A stretch of 64,000 nucleotides of DNA from JANNYA01 sp043754435 (GTDB taxonomy: Bacteria; Pseudomonadota; Gammaproteobacteria; Xanthomonadales; SZUA-5). Location: NCBI GenBank assembly GCA_043754435.1, contig JAYUUS010000124.1, positions 1 through 64,000 of the forward strand. Reading direction: 5' to 3'. The notes under the pieces are model-generated. The model searched no databases and was not told where the DNA came from. It worked only from the letters and a program-made list of their open reading frames with translations. Below are positions 7,303 to 17,969 of this stretch, one piece after another (the first letter of the stretch is position 1; each line of letters opens with the position of its first letter). The position numbers and the translations under genes were made by a program.

Positions 7303-10300
7303 TGAGCGTCTCCATTACATTTTTGAGAAGGTCAACTTCCTGATAAGGCTTGCCTAAATAACGTTCAACACCGATTTCCATCGCTCGCTGACGATGCTTT
7401 TCACCCGTACGTGAGGTAATCATAATGATGGGTATATGCTTGAGTCGACTATCATTTTTTACATAGGTCGCCAATTCATAGCCATCCATACGCGGCATTT
7501 CAATATCTAACAGCATCAAATCTGGCACGCGATCTTGCAGCTGTTCAACCGCATCAAGTCCGTCCTTGGCGGTAATGACCTCCATATCATTTCGCTCTAA
7601 CACGCGCGTTGTAACCTTGCGCATCGTAATCGAGTCATCGACTACCATAACAAGCTTCTGACGCCTCACCTCTACGGGTGCTGTCACAACTACGTCTAAA
7701 TCAAGCCCTGAAGCTAACTCTGGCGCTTGCCTTAAGGCTGCACCATGACGTACCAGAGGTGCTAAATCCAAAATAACAATGACCGAGCCGTCGCCCATAA
7801 TGGTGGCACCAAAAAAGCCGGGTACGGAACTGAGCTGTATCCCTACCGATTTCACGACAACTTCTTTAGAACCAACCACCTGACTAACACGAATCGCAGC
7901 GCGCTGGTCGCCCGATTTAGTCATCACAAAAGGCACTTGTGACTCGTCTTTCGCATAAGCGATCGGCTGACGAATCAATTCTCCTAAATCATAGATCTGA
8001 TAAATCTCACCTGCGTAAGTCACGCCCATATCGCTGCTAGCAATTCGACGTTCAAGCTCTTTACGCGGCATCCGCATAACGCCCTGCACTGATGAAAGCG
8101 GCACGGCGTATGGCGTATCCGCCAGCTTAATCAAAATCGCTTGAGTAACCGATAAGGTGAAAGGCAAACGTACTGAAAATACGGAGCCAACGCCCTTGAC
8201 TGAGTCGATCAGGAGCGAACCGCCCAATTGCTTGATTTCAGAGTTGACAACATCCATGCCAACGCCACGCCCGGAAATTTTGCTGACCGTTTCCGCAGTC
8301 GAGAACCCCGCTTCTAATACGAATTGGAACAAATCACGATCTGAAAGCTGCGCATCTGCGCGCAACAAGCCACGTTCAACTGCTTTCTTACGAATGGCGT
8401 CGCGATCCATACCGCGGCCATCATCACTTACTTTAATGACAACTTCCGTTGCTTCTCGCGATACGGAAACCGTAACCGTACCTTCCTCAGGCTTGCCTGC
8501 TGCACGCCTTACTTGCGGCAATTCCAATCCATGCGCAAGTGCGTTGCGCAACATGTGTTCGAGCGGCGCGGTCATACGGTCTAGCACCGTTCGATCCATT
8601 TCACCCTGCGCACCTTCCACTTTAAGCGCGGCGCGCTTGCCTAATTCGCCGCCAGTTTGACGCATGATTCGACGCAATCGCGGCACGAGTGAGTCAAAAG
8701 GCACCATGCGGGTACGCATTAAACCTTCTTGCAATTCCGTACTCACACGCGACTGCTGCAACAGCAACGTTTCAGATTGTCGCGCGATATCGTCCATCAA
8801 GTTTTGCAGCGACACTAAGTCAGACACTGACTCAGCGAGCGCTCGGGAGAGCTGCTGCAACGTTGAAAAACGATCTAGCTCCAATGGATCAAAACCCATA
8901 TCCTTTTTGGTTTCTTCTCGTTGATAGCGTGAAAGAATTTGCGCTTCAGTTTCCATTTCTAGCTTGCGCAACTGATCGCGCAAACGCAAAACCGTTTGAT
9001 CGAACTCTTGCAAGTTAAACCGGAAGCCGCCAATTTGTGCTTCTAGTCGCGATCGGTAAATCGATACTTCGCCTGCGTAGTTAACGAGATTGTCAATTAG
9101 ATCGGCTCGTACACGAATCGACTCTTGCTGCTGGCGCTGTCCACCATCATCTTCATCCAAAGCTGTTTTTCGCTCAACGCGCGGTGTTGCCGCAGCAGGC
9201 GCTGTGTTGGCGGCTTGGGATACAGGTGAAATAGTTGGTTTTGCCGGAAGGGCGGGTGATTCAGCGACAGGAGGGACCGTGGCTGAACTGGGCTCTGTGG
9301 CTGAACTGGGCTCTGAAGACAAAACCTCTGCTTGCTGAGGCACTTCGGGGGCCAAAATGAACTGATCATCATCGCCATCCAACAGCGCATCCAACCGAGC
9401 AATAATGTTGACAGGTTGGCCGATGGCTTGGCGCTTTCCTACGCGCGTAACCATTTGATGCAGTCGATCAAATGAGCGTTCTAGCGCTTCCATTGTCACT
9501 ATAGAATTGTTTGCGCGCTTATCCACAATCGCTTCAAACAGAGATTCCATTGAGTGGCTCAAATCACCAATCGGATTGACCCCTGCCATACGTGCGCCAC
9601 CTTTAAGGGTGTGCAGTTCACGTTGCAAGCCAACCACGATTTCATAATCGTTGGGTGACTCCCGCAGCCTAGCCATCATGTTGTCGGACGTATCGAGGAT
9701 ATCGGCCCCTTCCTGGACGAAAATCTCTAAGAGTTCCTCATCTGGATCAGCCAAAACCAATGGCCCAGGCGGATCAACGTCGGCAACGACCGGCAGCACG
9801 CGTTGCGCCATTAACGAACTCGCCCTTCCCTCTTCTTGAAAATTTACGTCCCCAGGAAGCTTAAGGCCTACTGCGACGTCCGGCGCGGGCACCTCTAAAA
9901 CAGTTTCTGCTAATGCTATTTCAGATAAGGCTATTTCGGATGGAGCTATTTCGGATGGAGCTATTTCGGAAAAAGCTAAGTCTAAATCTTCTAATTCCGA
10001 AGGCGCTATTGCTGTCCGCTCGGCCACAGTGTCGATTTTTGTCGAAATCGCATCAGTTTGAGAGACCACAGCGTCAGGTTGATCTGATGAGAAGTCGCTC
10101 ATGTCTTCAGAAAACAGCGATTCTAAATCTACAAAAGAGGTGTCGTTTAAATCGCTTAAGGTCGTCTCGGGGAGCACTTCTCCAAAGACTTCTGCCTTAA
10201 ATTCATCGTACCCTTCTGTATCGTACCCCTCTGTGATTTCTAGCTCTGCACTGGTTGATTCTGCTGCAAAAGCAGCATTGTCAAAATCAGCGGGTACTGA

Positions 10301-13300
10301 GGCAATTAAAGGTGGTTTTACATTGTCAAGCACCTCGACGTTTTGCGTGCCCCTTTCAGATCCGTTTGCGGCTTCGTCTAAATCATTTAATTCAAGGTCG
10401 TCGAATAATCCCAGATCTGCAAACGCGTCCTGAGTATCCAAGTTTGGCGCTGTCAAATCCAAAAATATGTCAGATCTATCATCAGAAAAATCATCCAGCC
10501 CCACAAGCTCTTGCTCATGAATTTCAGAGGTATCAGCATATTTATCATCGAGCGCAGGCGGATTGGCTACTTCGACTACTTCGGGCCCCATTTCCAGAAA
10601 TGACAGGTCTGCAAAAACCTCGGTTTCCGGGTCGGGAGTGGGATCATTTGATTCAACGCTTACCACTTGATTCGGCGTCTCTACCGTTGAGTCGACCGCG
10701 TCGTCCAAAAAAGTCAAATCAAGCAACTCAACTTCTAACAATTTATCCGTAACTTCTGATGCCGCACTTTCGCTGCTCGCGTCAGCGGTAATGGGCGCAA
10801 AGGCCTGTTCCTCTAAGCGTGCAAGATCGGCCACTAAGCGGTCACTACGTCCTGACAATGCGTCATCACTGTGTGGTGAAGCCGGTTCCAAGAAATCGTA
10901 TTCACTTAAATCAGATACCGCATAAAGTTCAAAATCGTTCGAATTCTGTTGCACAGTATCGTTAAACGGTAGCTCCAACTCAGCAACCGGTAGCTCCAAC
11001 TCAGCAACCGGCAGTTCCAACTCAGCAACCGGCAGTTCCAACTCGGCAACCGGCAGTTCCAACTCTGCTCCCGGCTCTTCAATATGCGCAGGTTCTAAAT
11101 CGAGTTCATCCAATAATTCTGAGTCTAAAACATTCGCGTCGAAATCGTCCCCAAGCATGCTGTGAAAAAACTGTGTTTCAGGTTCTGGTAAATGGTCACG
11201 TAGCCCAATAACGCTATGTTCCAGCTCGGATGAATCAATATTAGAGACATCGCCCAGCTCAATACCTTTGATCATTCGCTCAATAAGCTCGGCAGTATTT
11301 GAAAGTGCATCTATGCCACGGTCATCAACAAGAGTATTCGTGTTTTTAACGCGCTTTAGATAGCCTTCTAATGGTGCCAACACATTTGAAACAAACGGCA
11401 AATCCACCATTGCAATCGCGCCATTCAAGGTATGAACAGCGCGTAAAAGTGCTTCACTAACAGGCGAATTGATTCCAGTTTGTCGTACTTGATCAATATA
11501 AGCACGAATGACTAAAACGTGAGACGCCGACTCACTTTTTAAAATATCGATTAGAACTGGATCATTTGCAAGCGCATCCGGCAGGCCAGATAAAAGAGGC
11601 TGGGGTTGCTCTGCGATAATTTCAGGAACTTCAGCGTCACCTGCATCGCCACTCCAATCTGTCGAGAGCGCACCATCAGCAAACACTTCCGCGACAGCTG
11701 ATAAATCTGACAGAGGCGCGGTTGAAGGTTCATCTGGAATAAGCGGTTCAACTTCCAGCGCATTATCCATGTCAACTGGTTCAGCTATTAAATGCGATTC
11801 ATTTATTGAGCTGGGTTCACTTATTAAATCGAGTTCAGGCGAATTCTCCTGAATATCACTTACAACTTCGCTCTGGATTTGCTCATCCAGAGGTGTAGCG
11901 CCCGCCGCCGCCTGAGTGGCAACCAAAACTTCAGTTGCAAGCTCTGCAGTCGGGGCGGGCTCATTTTTTGGGAGAAAGATTTCCTCCCCGGCAGAAATGC
12001 GATCCGCGACGTACATAATGCCGCCAATATTTCCAGTCGGATTGCCTTCGCCTTTGAGGCCAGAAAGCAGTTGTGGCAGAACCGCCACGGCTTCATCTAA
12101 GCAGGCCAGCACCGCCGGGCTGACAGGTATCGACTTGTCGAGGACGCGATTCAGCATATTCTCGACTTTCCAACTGAATTCACCCATGGCGAGTGCGCCG
12201 ACCAAACGCCCACTCCCTTTAAGTGTATGAAATGAGCGGCGTACCGGTTTTAATTTTTCAAAGTCATTTTGATCGGCCTTCCATGCAGGCAAGAATTTGG
12301 CCAGACCCAACAATTCATCTTGAACCTCTTCAACAAAGACCTCGCGAATTTCATCATCAATGTCGTCTGAATGAACCATCTGGAAGCCCGACGTTATCGC
12401 GGGATGCTCAGCAGGCTTGACCAGCGAACTTTCAACGGGCTGGACTGTTGGCTCTTCAACGCTGGGAAGCTCAAATTCAAAAGCGTCTAATGTGGAAACA
12501 TCGAATGCTGTCTCAGAGGCGACATCAACTTCATGCCCAGCAACCAATGACTCAGCCACTGAAGACTCAGGAACCGATGGCTCAAAAAGCGGCGCTTCAA
12601 ACAGCAATGGCTCAGACGAGGAGGGCTCAAACAGCAGCGGTTCAAGTTCAAGCTCAGGCTCAGACTCAAGCGCGCTGAAATCAAATGCAGGCTCTGCATC
12701 AATGTGCGCCACACTGGCGTTTACTGGCTCAGCGATGGTCTCCTCACCAATGAAGGCATCTAGGCTGAATAGATCAATCTCACTTGGCAGTTGCGCAGGT
12801 TCGATCGGGGCATTGAATTGTTCTAATTCTGATATGACCGAATCGCTTGCGTTAAGACTGCGCGCTCTGTCCGCCTGTTCTCTGTCCGCCTGCTCGTTAT
12901 CCGAAACATTGCCTAAATCGTTGAAATCAGGGAAATCGACAACACGGTCATCGCTAGGCTCATGCTCCAACATCGATAAATCAAAATCACTGAACGCATT
13001 GTCAGCATCTGCACTTTCCGCTTCTAATTCAACAATTTCCTGTACGGGAATACTCTCAACGTAAAACAAGCTTTCCGGTTGGGGCGACTCAATAAGATGG
13101 TTTGGGACATCGCTTGATTCAGCCGAAATTTTCACCTCATCCGCTTGGCCCTTATCAACTTGACTCTCAACAGGTGCCATAAGCTCAGCAATGCTTGGCA
13201 ATTCCATTTCTGGGTGCCAATCGGGCGTCTTTGAATCGCTCTCAACAAGTACAAACCCGCTCAAATCCATTTCCGTCGCAACGGGCGTTGCGGCAATTGC

Positions 13301-15217
13301 CGCCGCTTCGGTCAGAGGGATATCTGATAAAGATAAAACCGGCTCATTGTCTTGCGCAAACGGCCGCTCAAACTTCGGTGTAATCGGTTCCAATGAAAAC
13401 GATTCCACGCGAGATGCTTGGAAATCATCGGGGAAAACAACAAATTCATTGGATGCGGGTGCGCCATCTAAGGAACCGGAAGTGCCCAAAGCATTGGGAT
13501 CAGGAACTGGCCAGTAGCCCAGTGCTTCAAGGCTACGACGCGTCACTTCCAAGATACGATCCCGGTTTGGACGTGCTTCTCGGATGGCTTCCAAATAATA
13601 CTCAATACTAGCGAGCGCATCCGCCATCAAATCAAGCTGCTCAGCAGTAGGGACGCGCCTGTGCTTGAGTAGCTCGATCTCAATAAACCTTGTGACGCCG
13701 TCATTTAATTCCGCAGGCTCCGGCATACTCAACATACGCAAAGCACCAGAAATTTCTTCTAGGAGTTTTGGAATGCCTTCGATTTTGCCGTGATCCCAAG
13801 GCGACTCAATAAACGCAACAATGTCTTGTTTGGCTTGCGAAAGATTGATCGTAGCCTCTTTCATCGTCGCATCAAGGATACGACGTACCTCTGCCTGAGG
13901 CAGCTCAAGCCCTTTGAGCATGGCAGCATTCAACTGCTGTTCGTTTTGGCCCTGGCCCAAGCGATCAATGTAATCATCAAGCGAGGATTCAACAAACAGC
14001 AGTGCACCCGCAACATCAAGCAGCGCTTGTTCTTCCGGCGCTTGTTTGCCAACAATAATATTGGTGACGATATCCCGTTGCTCAAGAACGACTTTACGTG
14101 GAATCCCCAAACCCAACACGCCTAAAGTATCTGCCACGCGTTGCAGAGTTTCGCCCTGAGTTGCCAAATCACCTACATTTGACTGCGGGCCACGCAAATA
14201 CATATCAAGCCCGTCTTTGACGCGCATGATATCTTCTTTAATGGCAGCGCCCACAGTGTCCAGCAGCGCCTTGTTGCGGCCGCTTAGGGCGCTATTAGCG
14301 TGTTCGATCTCCGACTGAGAAGGCAGCAGAGTTTCCAGCTTATAAAGCTGTTTAATCTCGGCAATGCGTGCACCTTTATTTTCCGAGTGTGCCGCGTAAT
14401 ACAACAGGCTTTTGGTAAGCTCGGTAGGCGCTAAACGGTCAAAATCTGCCTCACCCACATCGACCATGCGCTTAATCTCGCGGTCAACCTTACCGTAAAG
14501 CAGCTTCACCGCAACACTTGCATCCAGCGCCTTCAACATCACGCCTTCCACTACACCGCTAGCAATCCACCAAAGACGCCGTGCATCAACTTGCACACTC
14601 ATGGAGCGCAACCGATCCAAAATAGCAATCAGACGGGCTAGATTCGCATCGACGTCGTCGCCTTTAATCCATTTTAGTAAACCGAATTGGTATGCCAAGC
14701 GCAGTTTGCTGGCATTGGTGCGCATTGCCGCCGCCGGGGTTGCCTCATTAGCTCCAACTGCTGAACTCGGTAAACCCACACTCAAATTGGGCGAAAATAA
14801 TGCTGTTTCGGTCAACAGTTTTTCACTACGACACGCACGTAAATCATTGAGTAACGGCAGCAAGACAATAGGAATATCGCGATGTCCGCCTTGCAATCGA
14901 CCCAAGTAATCAGGCATTTGCACCAAGCCGCGCATAATCACTTCAAGCATGTCATCCGTTTGCTTGATCTGACCATCAATAATTGCTAGCGCGACTTTTT
15001 CCATCTCCTCAATAACCATGGCGGCACCGTAAAGCTCCACCATGCGTAAAGTGCCCTGCACCTGATGCATATAAGTCGAGCAATATTTCAGCTGGCTCTT
15101 ATCGGATTGATCTTCAGCGTATGCCTCAAGCGCCTGTCGGGCTTGCTTGAGCGTTTCATCAAGCTCCTGCTTAACCCAGTTTAGCGTGGTGAAATCAATA
15201 TCATTTGGATCATTCAT
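7283..15217 (-). CDS. chpA: Chemosensory hybrid histidine kinase ChpA (PilL), multi-Hpt
   Basis: Central CheA-type kinase of the Chp/Pil system that controls type IV pilus extension, retraction and cAMP in relatives. In 2644 residues I see Hpt-type domains with H51 (HQVQG), H997 (HTLKGSGR), H1262 (HTLNGA, where the usual Lys is Asn) and H1869 (HTLKGGAR), plus degenerate helical repeats in the first 600 residues. Then follow the dimerisation helices, the HATPase domain (N-box near 2225, DDGRGMD, GRGVGMD), a CheW-like domain and a C-terminal receiver with phospho-acceptor D2571 (LLDIEMPRMDG). Very acidic linkers between 600 and 1850 carry short tandem repeats. The start has AGGGG 7 bases upstream. 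It lies between pilJ and chpB, as in Pseudomonas. Confidence 0.95.
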   Translation of the reverse strand: MNDPNDIDFTTLNWVKQELDETLKQARQALEAYAEDQSDKSQLKYCSTYMHQVQGTLRMVELYGAAMVIEEMEKVALAIIDGQIKQTDDMLEVIMRGLVQMPDYLGRLQGGHRDIPIVLLPLLNDLRACRSEKLLTETALFSPNLSVGLPSSAVGANEATPAAAMRTNASKLRLAYQFGLLKWIKGDDVDANLARLIAILDRLRSMSVQVDARRLWWIASGVVEGVMLKALDASVAVKLLYGKVDREIKRMVDVGEADFDRLAPTELTKSLLYYAAHSENKGARIAEIKQLYKLETLLPSQSEIEHANSALSGRNKALLDTVGAAIKEDIMRVKDGLDMYLRGPQSNVGDLATQGETLQRVADTLGVLGLGIPRKVVLEQRDIVTNIIVGKQAPEEQALLDVAGALLFVESSLDDYIDRLGQGQNEQQLNAAMLKGLELPQAEVRRILDATMKEATINLSQAKQDIVAFIESPWDHGKIEGIPKLLEEISGALRMLSMPEPAELNDGVTRFIEIELLKHRRVPTAEQLDLMADALASIEYYLEAIREARPNRDRILEVTRRSLEALGYWPVPDPNALGTSGSLDGAPASNEFVVFPDDFQASRVESFSLEPITPKFERPFAQDNEPVLSLSDIPLTEAAAIAATPVATEMDLSGFVLVESDSKTPDWHPEMELPSIAELMAPVESQVDKGQADEVKISAESSDVPNHLIESPQPESLFYVESIPVQEIVELEAESADADNAFSDFDLSMLEHEPSDDRVVDFPDFNDLGNVSDNEQADREQADRARSLNASDSVISELEQFNAPIEPAQLPSEIDLFSLDAFIGEETIAEPVNASVAHIDAEPAFDFSALESEPELELEPLLFEPSSSEPLLFEAPLFEPSVPESSVAESLVAGHEVDVASETAFDVSTLDAFEFELPSVEEPTVQPVESSLVKPAEHPAITSGFQMVHSDDIDDEIREVFVEEVQDELLGLAKFLPAWKADQNDFEKLKPVRRSFHTLKGSGRLVGALAMGEFSWKVENMLNRVLDKSIPVSPAVLACLDEAVAVLPQLLSGLKGEGNPTGNIGGIMYVADRISAGEEIFLPKNEPAPTAELATEVLVATQAAAGATPLDEQIQSEVVSDIQENSPELDLISEPSSINESHLIAEPVDMDNALEVEPLIPDEPSTAPLSDLSAVAEVFADGALSTDWSGDAGDAEVPEIIAEQPQPLLSGLPDALANDPVLIDILKSESASHVLVIRAYIDQVRQTGINSPVSEALLRAVHTLNGAIAMVDLPFVSNVLAPLEGYLKRVKNTNTLVDDRGIDALSNTAELIERMIKGIELGDVSNIDSSELEHSVIGLRDHLPEPETQFFHSMLGDDFDANVLDSELLDELDLEPAHIEEPGAELELPVAELELPVAELELPVAELELPVAELELPFNDTVQQNSNDFELYAVSDLSEYDFLEPASPHSDDALSGRSDRLVADLARLEEQAFAPITADASSESAASEVTDKLLEVELLDLTFLDDAVDSTVETPNQVVSVESNDPTPDPETEVFADLSFLEMGPEVVEVANPPALDDKYADTSEIHEQELVGLDDFSDDRSDIFLDLTAPNLDTQDAFADLGLFDDLELNDLDEAANGSERGTQNVEVLDNVKPPLIASVPADFDNAAFAAESTSAELEITEGYDTEGYDEFKAEVFGEVLPETTLSDLNDTSFVDLESLFSEDMSDFSSDQPDAVVSQTDAISTKIDTVAERTAIAPSELEDLDLAFSEIAPSEIAPSEIALSEIALAETVLEVPAPDVAVGLKLPGDVNFQEEGRASSLMAQRVLPVVADVDPPGPLVLADPDEELLEIFVQEGADILDTSDNMMARLRESPNDYEIVVGLQRELHTLKGGARMAGVNPIGDLSHSMESLFEAIVDKRANNSIVTMEALERSFDRLHQMVTRVGKRQAIGQPVNIIARLDALLDGDDDQFILAPEVPQQAEVLSSEPSSATEPSSATVPPVAESPALPAKPTISPVSQAANTAPAAATPRVERKTALDEDDGGQRQQQESIRVRADLIDNLVNYAGEVSIYRSRLEAQIGGFRFNLQEFDQTVLRLRDQLRKLEMETEAQILSRYQREETKKDMGFDPLELDRFSTLQQLSRALAESVSDLVSLQNLMDDIARQSETLLLQQSRVSTELQEGLMRTRMVPFDSLVPRLRRIMRQTGGELGKRAALKVEGAQGEMDRTVLDRMTAPLEHMLRNALAHGLELPQVRRAAGKPEEGTVTVSVSREATEVVIKVSDDGRGMDRDAIRKKAVERGLLRADAQLSDRDLFQFVLEAGFSTAETVSKISGRGVGMDVVNSEIKQLGGSLLIDSVKGVGSVFSVRLPFTLSVTQAILIKLADTPYAVPLSSVQGVMRMPRKELERRIASSDMGVTYAGEIYQIYDLGELIRQPIAYAKDESQVPFVMTKSGDQRAAIRVSQVVGSKEVVVKSVGIQLSSVPGFFGATIMGDGSVIVILDLAPLVRHGAALRQAPELASGLDLDVVVTAPVEVRRQKLVMVVDDSITMRKVTTRVLERNDMEVITAKDGLDAVEQLQDRVPDLMLLDIEMPRMDGYELATYVKNDSRLKHIPIIMITSRTGEKHRQRAMEIGVERYLGKPYQEVDLLKNVMETLNGVNAK
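9915..9974. repeat. 15-bp tandem repeat inside chpA (SEIAP units)
   Basis: Four units of GCTATTTCGGATGGA type stand in a row; two are identical. On the minus strand they encode a run of SEIAP/SEIAL pentapeptides in the acidic linker just before the H1869 Hpt domain. Confidence 0.85.
10968..11072. repeat. 21-bp tandem repeat inside chpA (VAELELP units)
   Basis: Five copies of a 21-base unit starting GG(T/C)AG(C/T)TCCAACTC encode five VAELELP heptapeptides in ChpA. The first two units are identical and the rest differ at one to three positions, so the array is young and is a likely site of length variation. Confidence 0.9.
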
Positions 15218-15320
15218 TGGCAGCCCCCTGGTGAGGAATAGCTCGGGTAAGAATAGCTACAGCGAGGATAGCTAAGGAATAGACTGTTTAAAAACTGCAC
15301 CATAAAATTAATCCGTAGCA

Positions 15321-17366
15321 TTAACTTGGTAGCTTAAAGTCGGCAACCGAGCGGCGTAAATCGGCGGCGAGTTGCGCTAAGTTACCAATCGATTCCGCGG
15401 TCTGCGAGGCACCCACAGACGTTTGCGTCGTAATTTCTTGAATCACGTTCATGGTTGCGGAAATATTTGTAGCAGCTGCCGACTGTTGCCGCGCAGCCTC
15501 GGAGATGTTTTGAATCAAATCCGCCAAATCGTTGGAAACCTTTTCAATTTCACCCAGCGCCAAACCGGCATCCTCTGCAAGTCGCGCACCAGCAACCACT
15601 TCGGCCGTGGTTTGTTCCATTGAGGTCACGGCTTCATTAGTATCTGATTGAATGGTTTGCACCAAGGTTTCAATTCGCTTTGTCGCGTTTGAAGCGCGCT
15701 CCGCAAGACGCTGCACTTCATCGGCCACCACGGCGAACCCACGCCCTGCATCCCCAGCGGATGCCGCTTGAATAGCAGCGTTTAGCGCCAGAATGTTCGT
15801 TTGTTCTGCGATATCGTTAATCAGTTCAACGATGGAACCAATTTCTTGCGAGCTTTCACCCAGACGCTTAATACGTTTGGAGGTTTCTTGAATCTGATCG
15901 CGAATGTTGTCCATGCCTTGAATCGTTTGACGCACAATTGCAGCACCCTTGCCTGCAATTTGCACTGAGCGTTGTGCCACATCAGCTGATTCCGCTGAGT
16001 TTTTCGACACTTCATCGATTGAAACGGCAATTTCGTTAATTGCGGCAGATGCCGAGGTAATTTGCTGCGCTTGTTGCTCGGCTGCTTCCGCAAGGTGCAT
16101 TGCCGTGGCTTGCGTTTCCTGCGCAGCCGCCGCTACTTGTACGGCGGTTTCGTTAATCGTTGTTACCAATGACCGCAAGGCTTCAACGGCAAAGTTAATC
16201 GAGTCTGCAATTGCGCCGGTGATGTCTTCAGTAACGGTTGCGCGAACGGTCAAGTCGCCTTCAGCCAAGCTGCCCATTTCATCCAGCAGTCGCAAAATAG
16301 CTTCTTGGTTTCGTTGATTCAAATCAGCAGTTACTTTATATCGACGTTGCTGATCTCGATAGTTCAAAAACAGCAGCCCAACAACAGAAATAAACGCCAA
16401 AATTCCGAAAATGACGGAGGCCAAAACCGAAGGCAAGGTGCGGTTATTGGGCTGCAACGAAAACGCCTTTTCAACGTCTTGGGCGCGCGTTAAAAGTGTG
16501 GCTGAATTAAAAAACAGATCGCCTGAGGACTCTTTCACCGCGAAAACTGCATCTGAACCTTTGGTAATGGCATCCACAAAGCCGCTGACATCGGTATAAA
16601 TCGTCTTCACTTCCTGCAGAATTTGCAATCCCTCAGCATTTCTAACTTGCGAGATACCGAGCTCGGGATTGCCGTTCAGCAAGCCGTCCATTGTGCGTCC
16701 AAATTGCTGGGAGTCGCGCAAAAAACCATCACGGGCGGATGATGCGTTGTCACCTGCCGCTTGAATTTCCGTTAAGCGTCGGATAATTCGTTCTGCGATT
16801 GCAACTTGACGCGATGCAACATAAATTTGATCTTGCGGTGCCCCCACGTCGGCCAGTGACTTTGCCAGCTGATCAGAACGTACTGACAAGGGTGCAATTC
16901 GCTCCAGAAAGCGCACGGCATTGTCAGTAAAATCACCCACATTAGAACGCCGGGTCAAAATAGCATTCGCGTTCACTTTAACTTTGTTCCAAGAGTCGCC
17001 AAGCAGTTTTACCTTGCCTTGCACCTCCGGATTTTGGGTGATTTTCGGCACTGGCGGAAAATTCTTGCCGTCACTACCCGCAGTTAACGCGGTAACGCGA
17101 GCCTCAATCTGATCCCGCGCGTCTTGTAAGGCGGTAAAGGCCGTTAAGTTACCCCCAGCTGCTTCTGCCGCAAATTTTGCAATTTGCTGTGAACGCACCT
17201 GGATTTCATTGATCGCCGCAACTGCGCCGCGATCCTCGTTATTTCTCTTGTTCGCCAAGAAGAAATTCCCGAACAAAAACAATAAAGCAACCGCCAATAC
17301 AAACCCTAGGATTGCATTCAATGTTTGCGATTCGCGCTGCTGTAATCCGCCTGCTGGAGTACTCAT
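15321..17366 (-). CDS. pilJ: Methyl-accepting chemotaxis protein PilJ
   Basis: Transmembrane receptor of the Chp system. A first membrane segment lies at about residues 16-38 and a helical periplasmic region at about 40-310, consistent with PilJ N-domains. A second membrane segment (IFGILAFISVVGLLFL) follows near 320-340, then a HAMP region and a long cytoplasmic coiled coil. The highly conserved signalling hairpin is near residue 540 (GRGFAVVADEVQRLAERA), which is where CheW proteins and the kinase dock. The length of 681 matches the family. An AAGGAGAGAG ribosome site precedes the ATG. It stands between pilI and chpA in the operon. Methylatable Glu/Gln pairs in the coiled coil are expected targets of ChpB. 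Confidence 0.96.
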   Translation of the reverse strand: MSTPAGGLQQRESQTLNAILGFVLAVALLFLFGNFFLANKRNNEDRGAVAAINEIQVRSQQIAKFAAEAAGGNLTAFTALQDARDQIEARVTALTAGSDGKNFPPVPKITQNPEVQGKVKLLGDSWNKVKVNANAILTRRSNVGDFTDNAVRFLERIAPLSVRSDQLAKSLADVGAPQDQIYVASRQVAIAERIIRRLTEIQAAGDNASSARDGFLRDSQQFGRTMDGLLNGNPELGISQVRNAEGLQILQEVKTIYTDVSGFVDAITKGSDAVFAVKESSGDLFFNSATLLTRAQDVEKAFSLQPNNRTLPSVLASVIFGILAFISVVGLLFLNYRDQQRRYKVTADLNQRNQEAILRLLDEMGSLAEGDLTVRATVTEDITGAIADSINFAVEALRSLVTTINETAVQVAAAAQETQATAMHLAEAAEQQAQQITSASAAINEIAVSIDEVSKNSAESADVAQRSVQIAGKGAAIVRQTIQGMDNIRDQIQETSKRIKRLGESSQEIGSIVELINDIAEQTNILALNAAIQAASAGDAGRGFAVVADEVQRLAERASNATKRIETLVQTIQSDTNEAVTSMEQTTAEVVAGARLAEDAGLALGEIEKVSNDLADLIQNISEAARQQSAAATNISATMNVIQEITTQTSVGASQTAESIGNLAQLAADLRRSVADFKLPS

Positions 17367-17407
17367 ATGCCCTCTCTCCTTAACCCAAAACCAATCGTTT
17401 AGAAAAT

Positions 17408-17965
17408 CTACGCTGCCGCCTGCAAAAACTCAGGCTCTTTAATGAGTGACGCCATACTAAACACCCCCCAACTCATCGTTCCGGCAACATATTCATGCGA
17501 AAGATGAGCATTAATGGGGCTATCTAGGTAAGTCTTGTTACCTTGTTTATTTTCGTCAACAAAACTTCGTTGACCAAGCACTTCGTCAACAATCAACCCG
17601 ATCGTGCCGCCCGCTTGTTTGATTGACAGAACGCGTGCGGAATCTACCGCTTTATAAGTCTCGCCTTCCAACAAACCCCGTAAATGCACGACTGGCAGCA
17701 AATTTCCACGCACGTTGGCAATACCAAGCATCCAGGCTTTGGTGCCCGGCACATTCGTGATGGTCGGCACGCGCAAAATTTCATTCACTTCAGAAATACT
17801 GCTGACTAAATAAATGTCGCCAAGCCGAAAGCCAATGCCGCGCCAAAGACCGGGTGCTTCCAACTGTTCTGGAACACCGGCAACGTGCTCAAGACTGCGC
17901 TTTTCATAGTCGAGCAAAATTTCAAAGGCGGTTTTGGGTTCGGACATTTCAGGAGACATGGTCAT
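17408..17965 (-). CDS. pilI: CheW-like adaptor PilI
   Basis: Couples the PilJ receptor to the ChpA kinase. After a short N-terminal helix the CheW fold runs from about residue 42 to 178, with WRGIGFRLGD, the conserved GIANVRGNLLPVVHL strand and LIVDEVLGQR. The length of 185 is normal. It begins 4 bases after pilH stops, and pilJ follows 41 bases later, so the three are one transcript. A second in-frame ATG (MSEPKT) lies six codons in and could be the true start. Confidence 0.94.
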   Translation of the reverse strand: MTMSPEMSEPKTAFEILLDYEKRSLEHVAGVPEQLEAPGLWRGIGFRLGDIYLVSSISEVNEILRVPTITNVPGTKAWMLGIANVRGNLLPVVHLRGLLEGETYKAVDSARVLSIKQAGGTIGLIVDEVLGQRSFVDENKQGNKTYLDSPINAHLSHEYVAGTMSWGVFSMASLIKEPEFLQAAA

Positions 17966-17969
17966 AAGC

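Noticed and set aside
12417..13064. 215-codon serine-rich ORF opposite chpA
   Set aside because: It is the antisense shadow of the Glu/Ser-rich ChpA linker; its odd composition follows from that.
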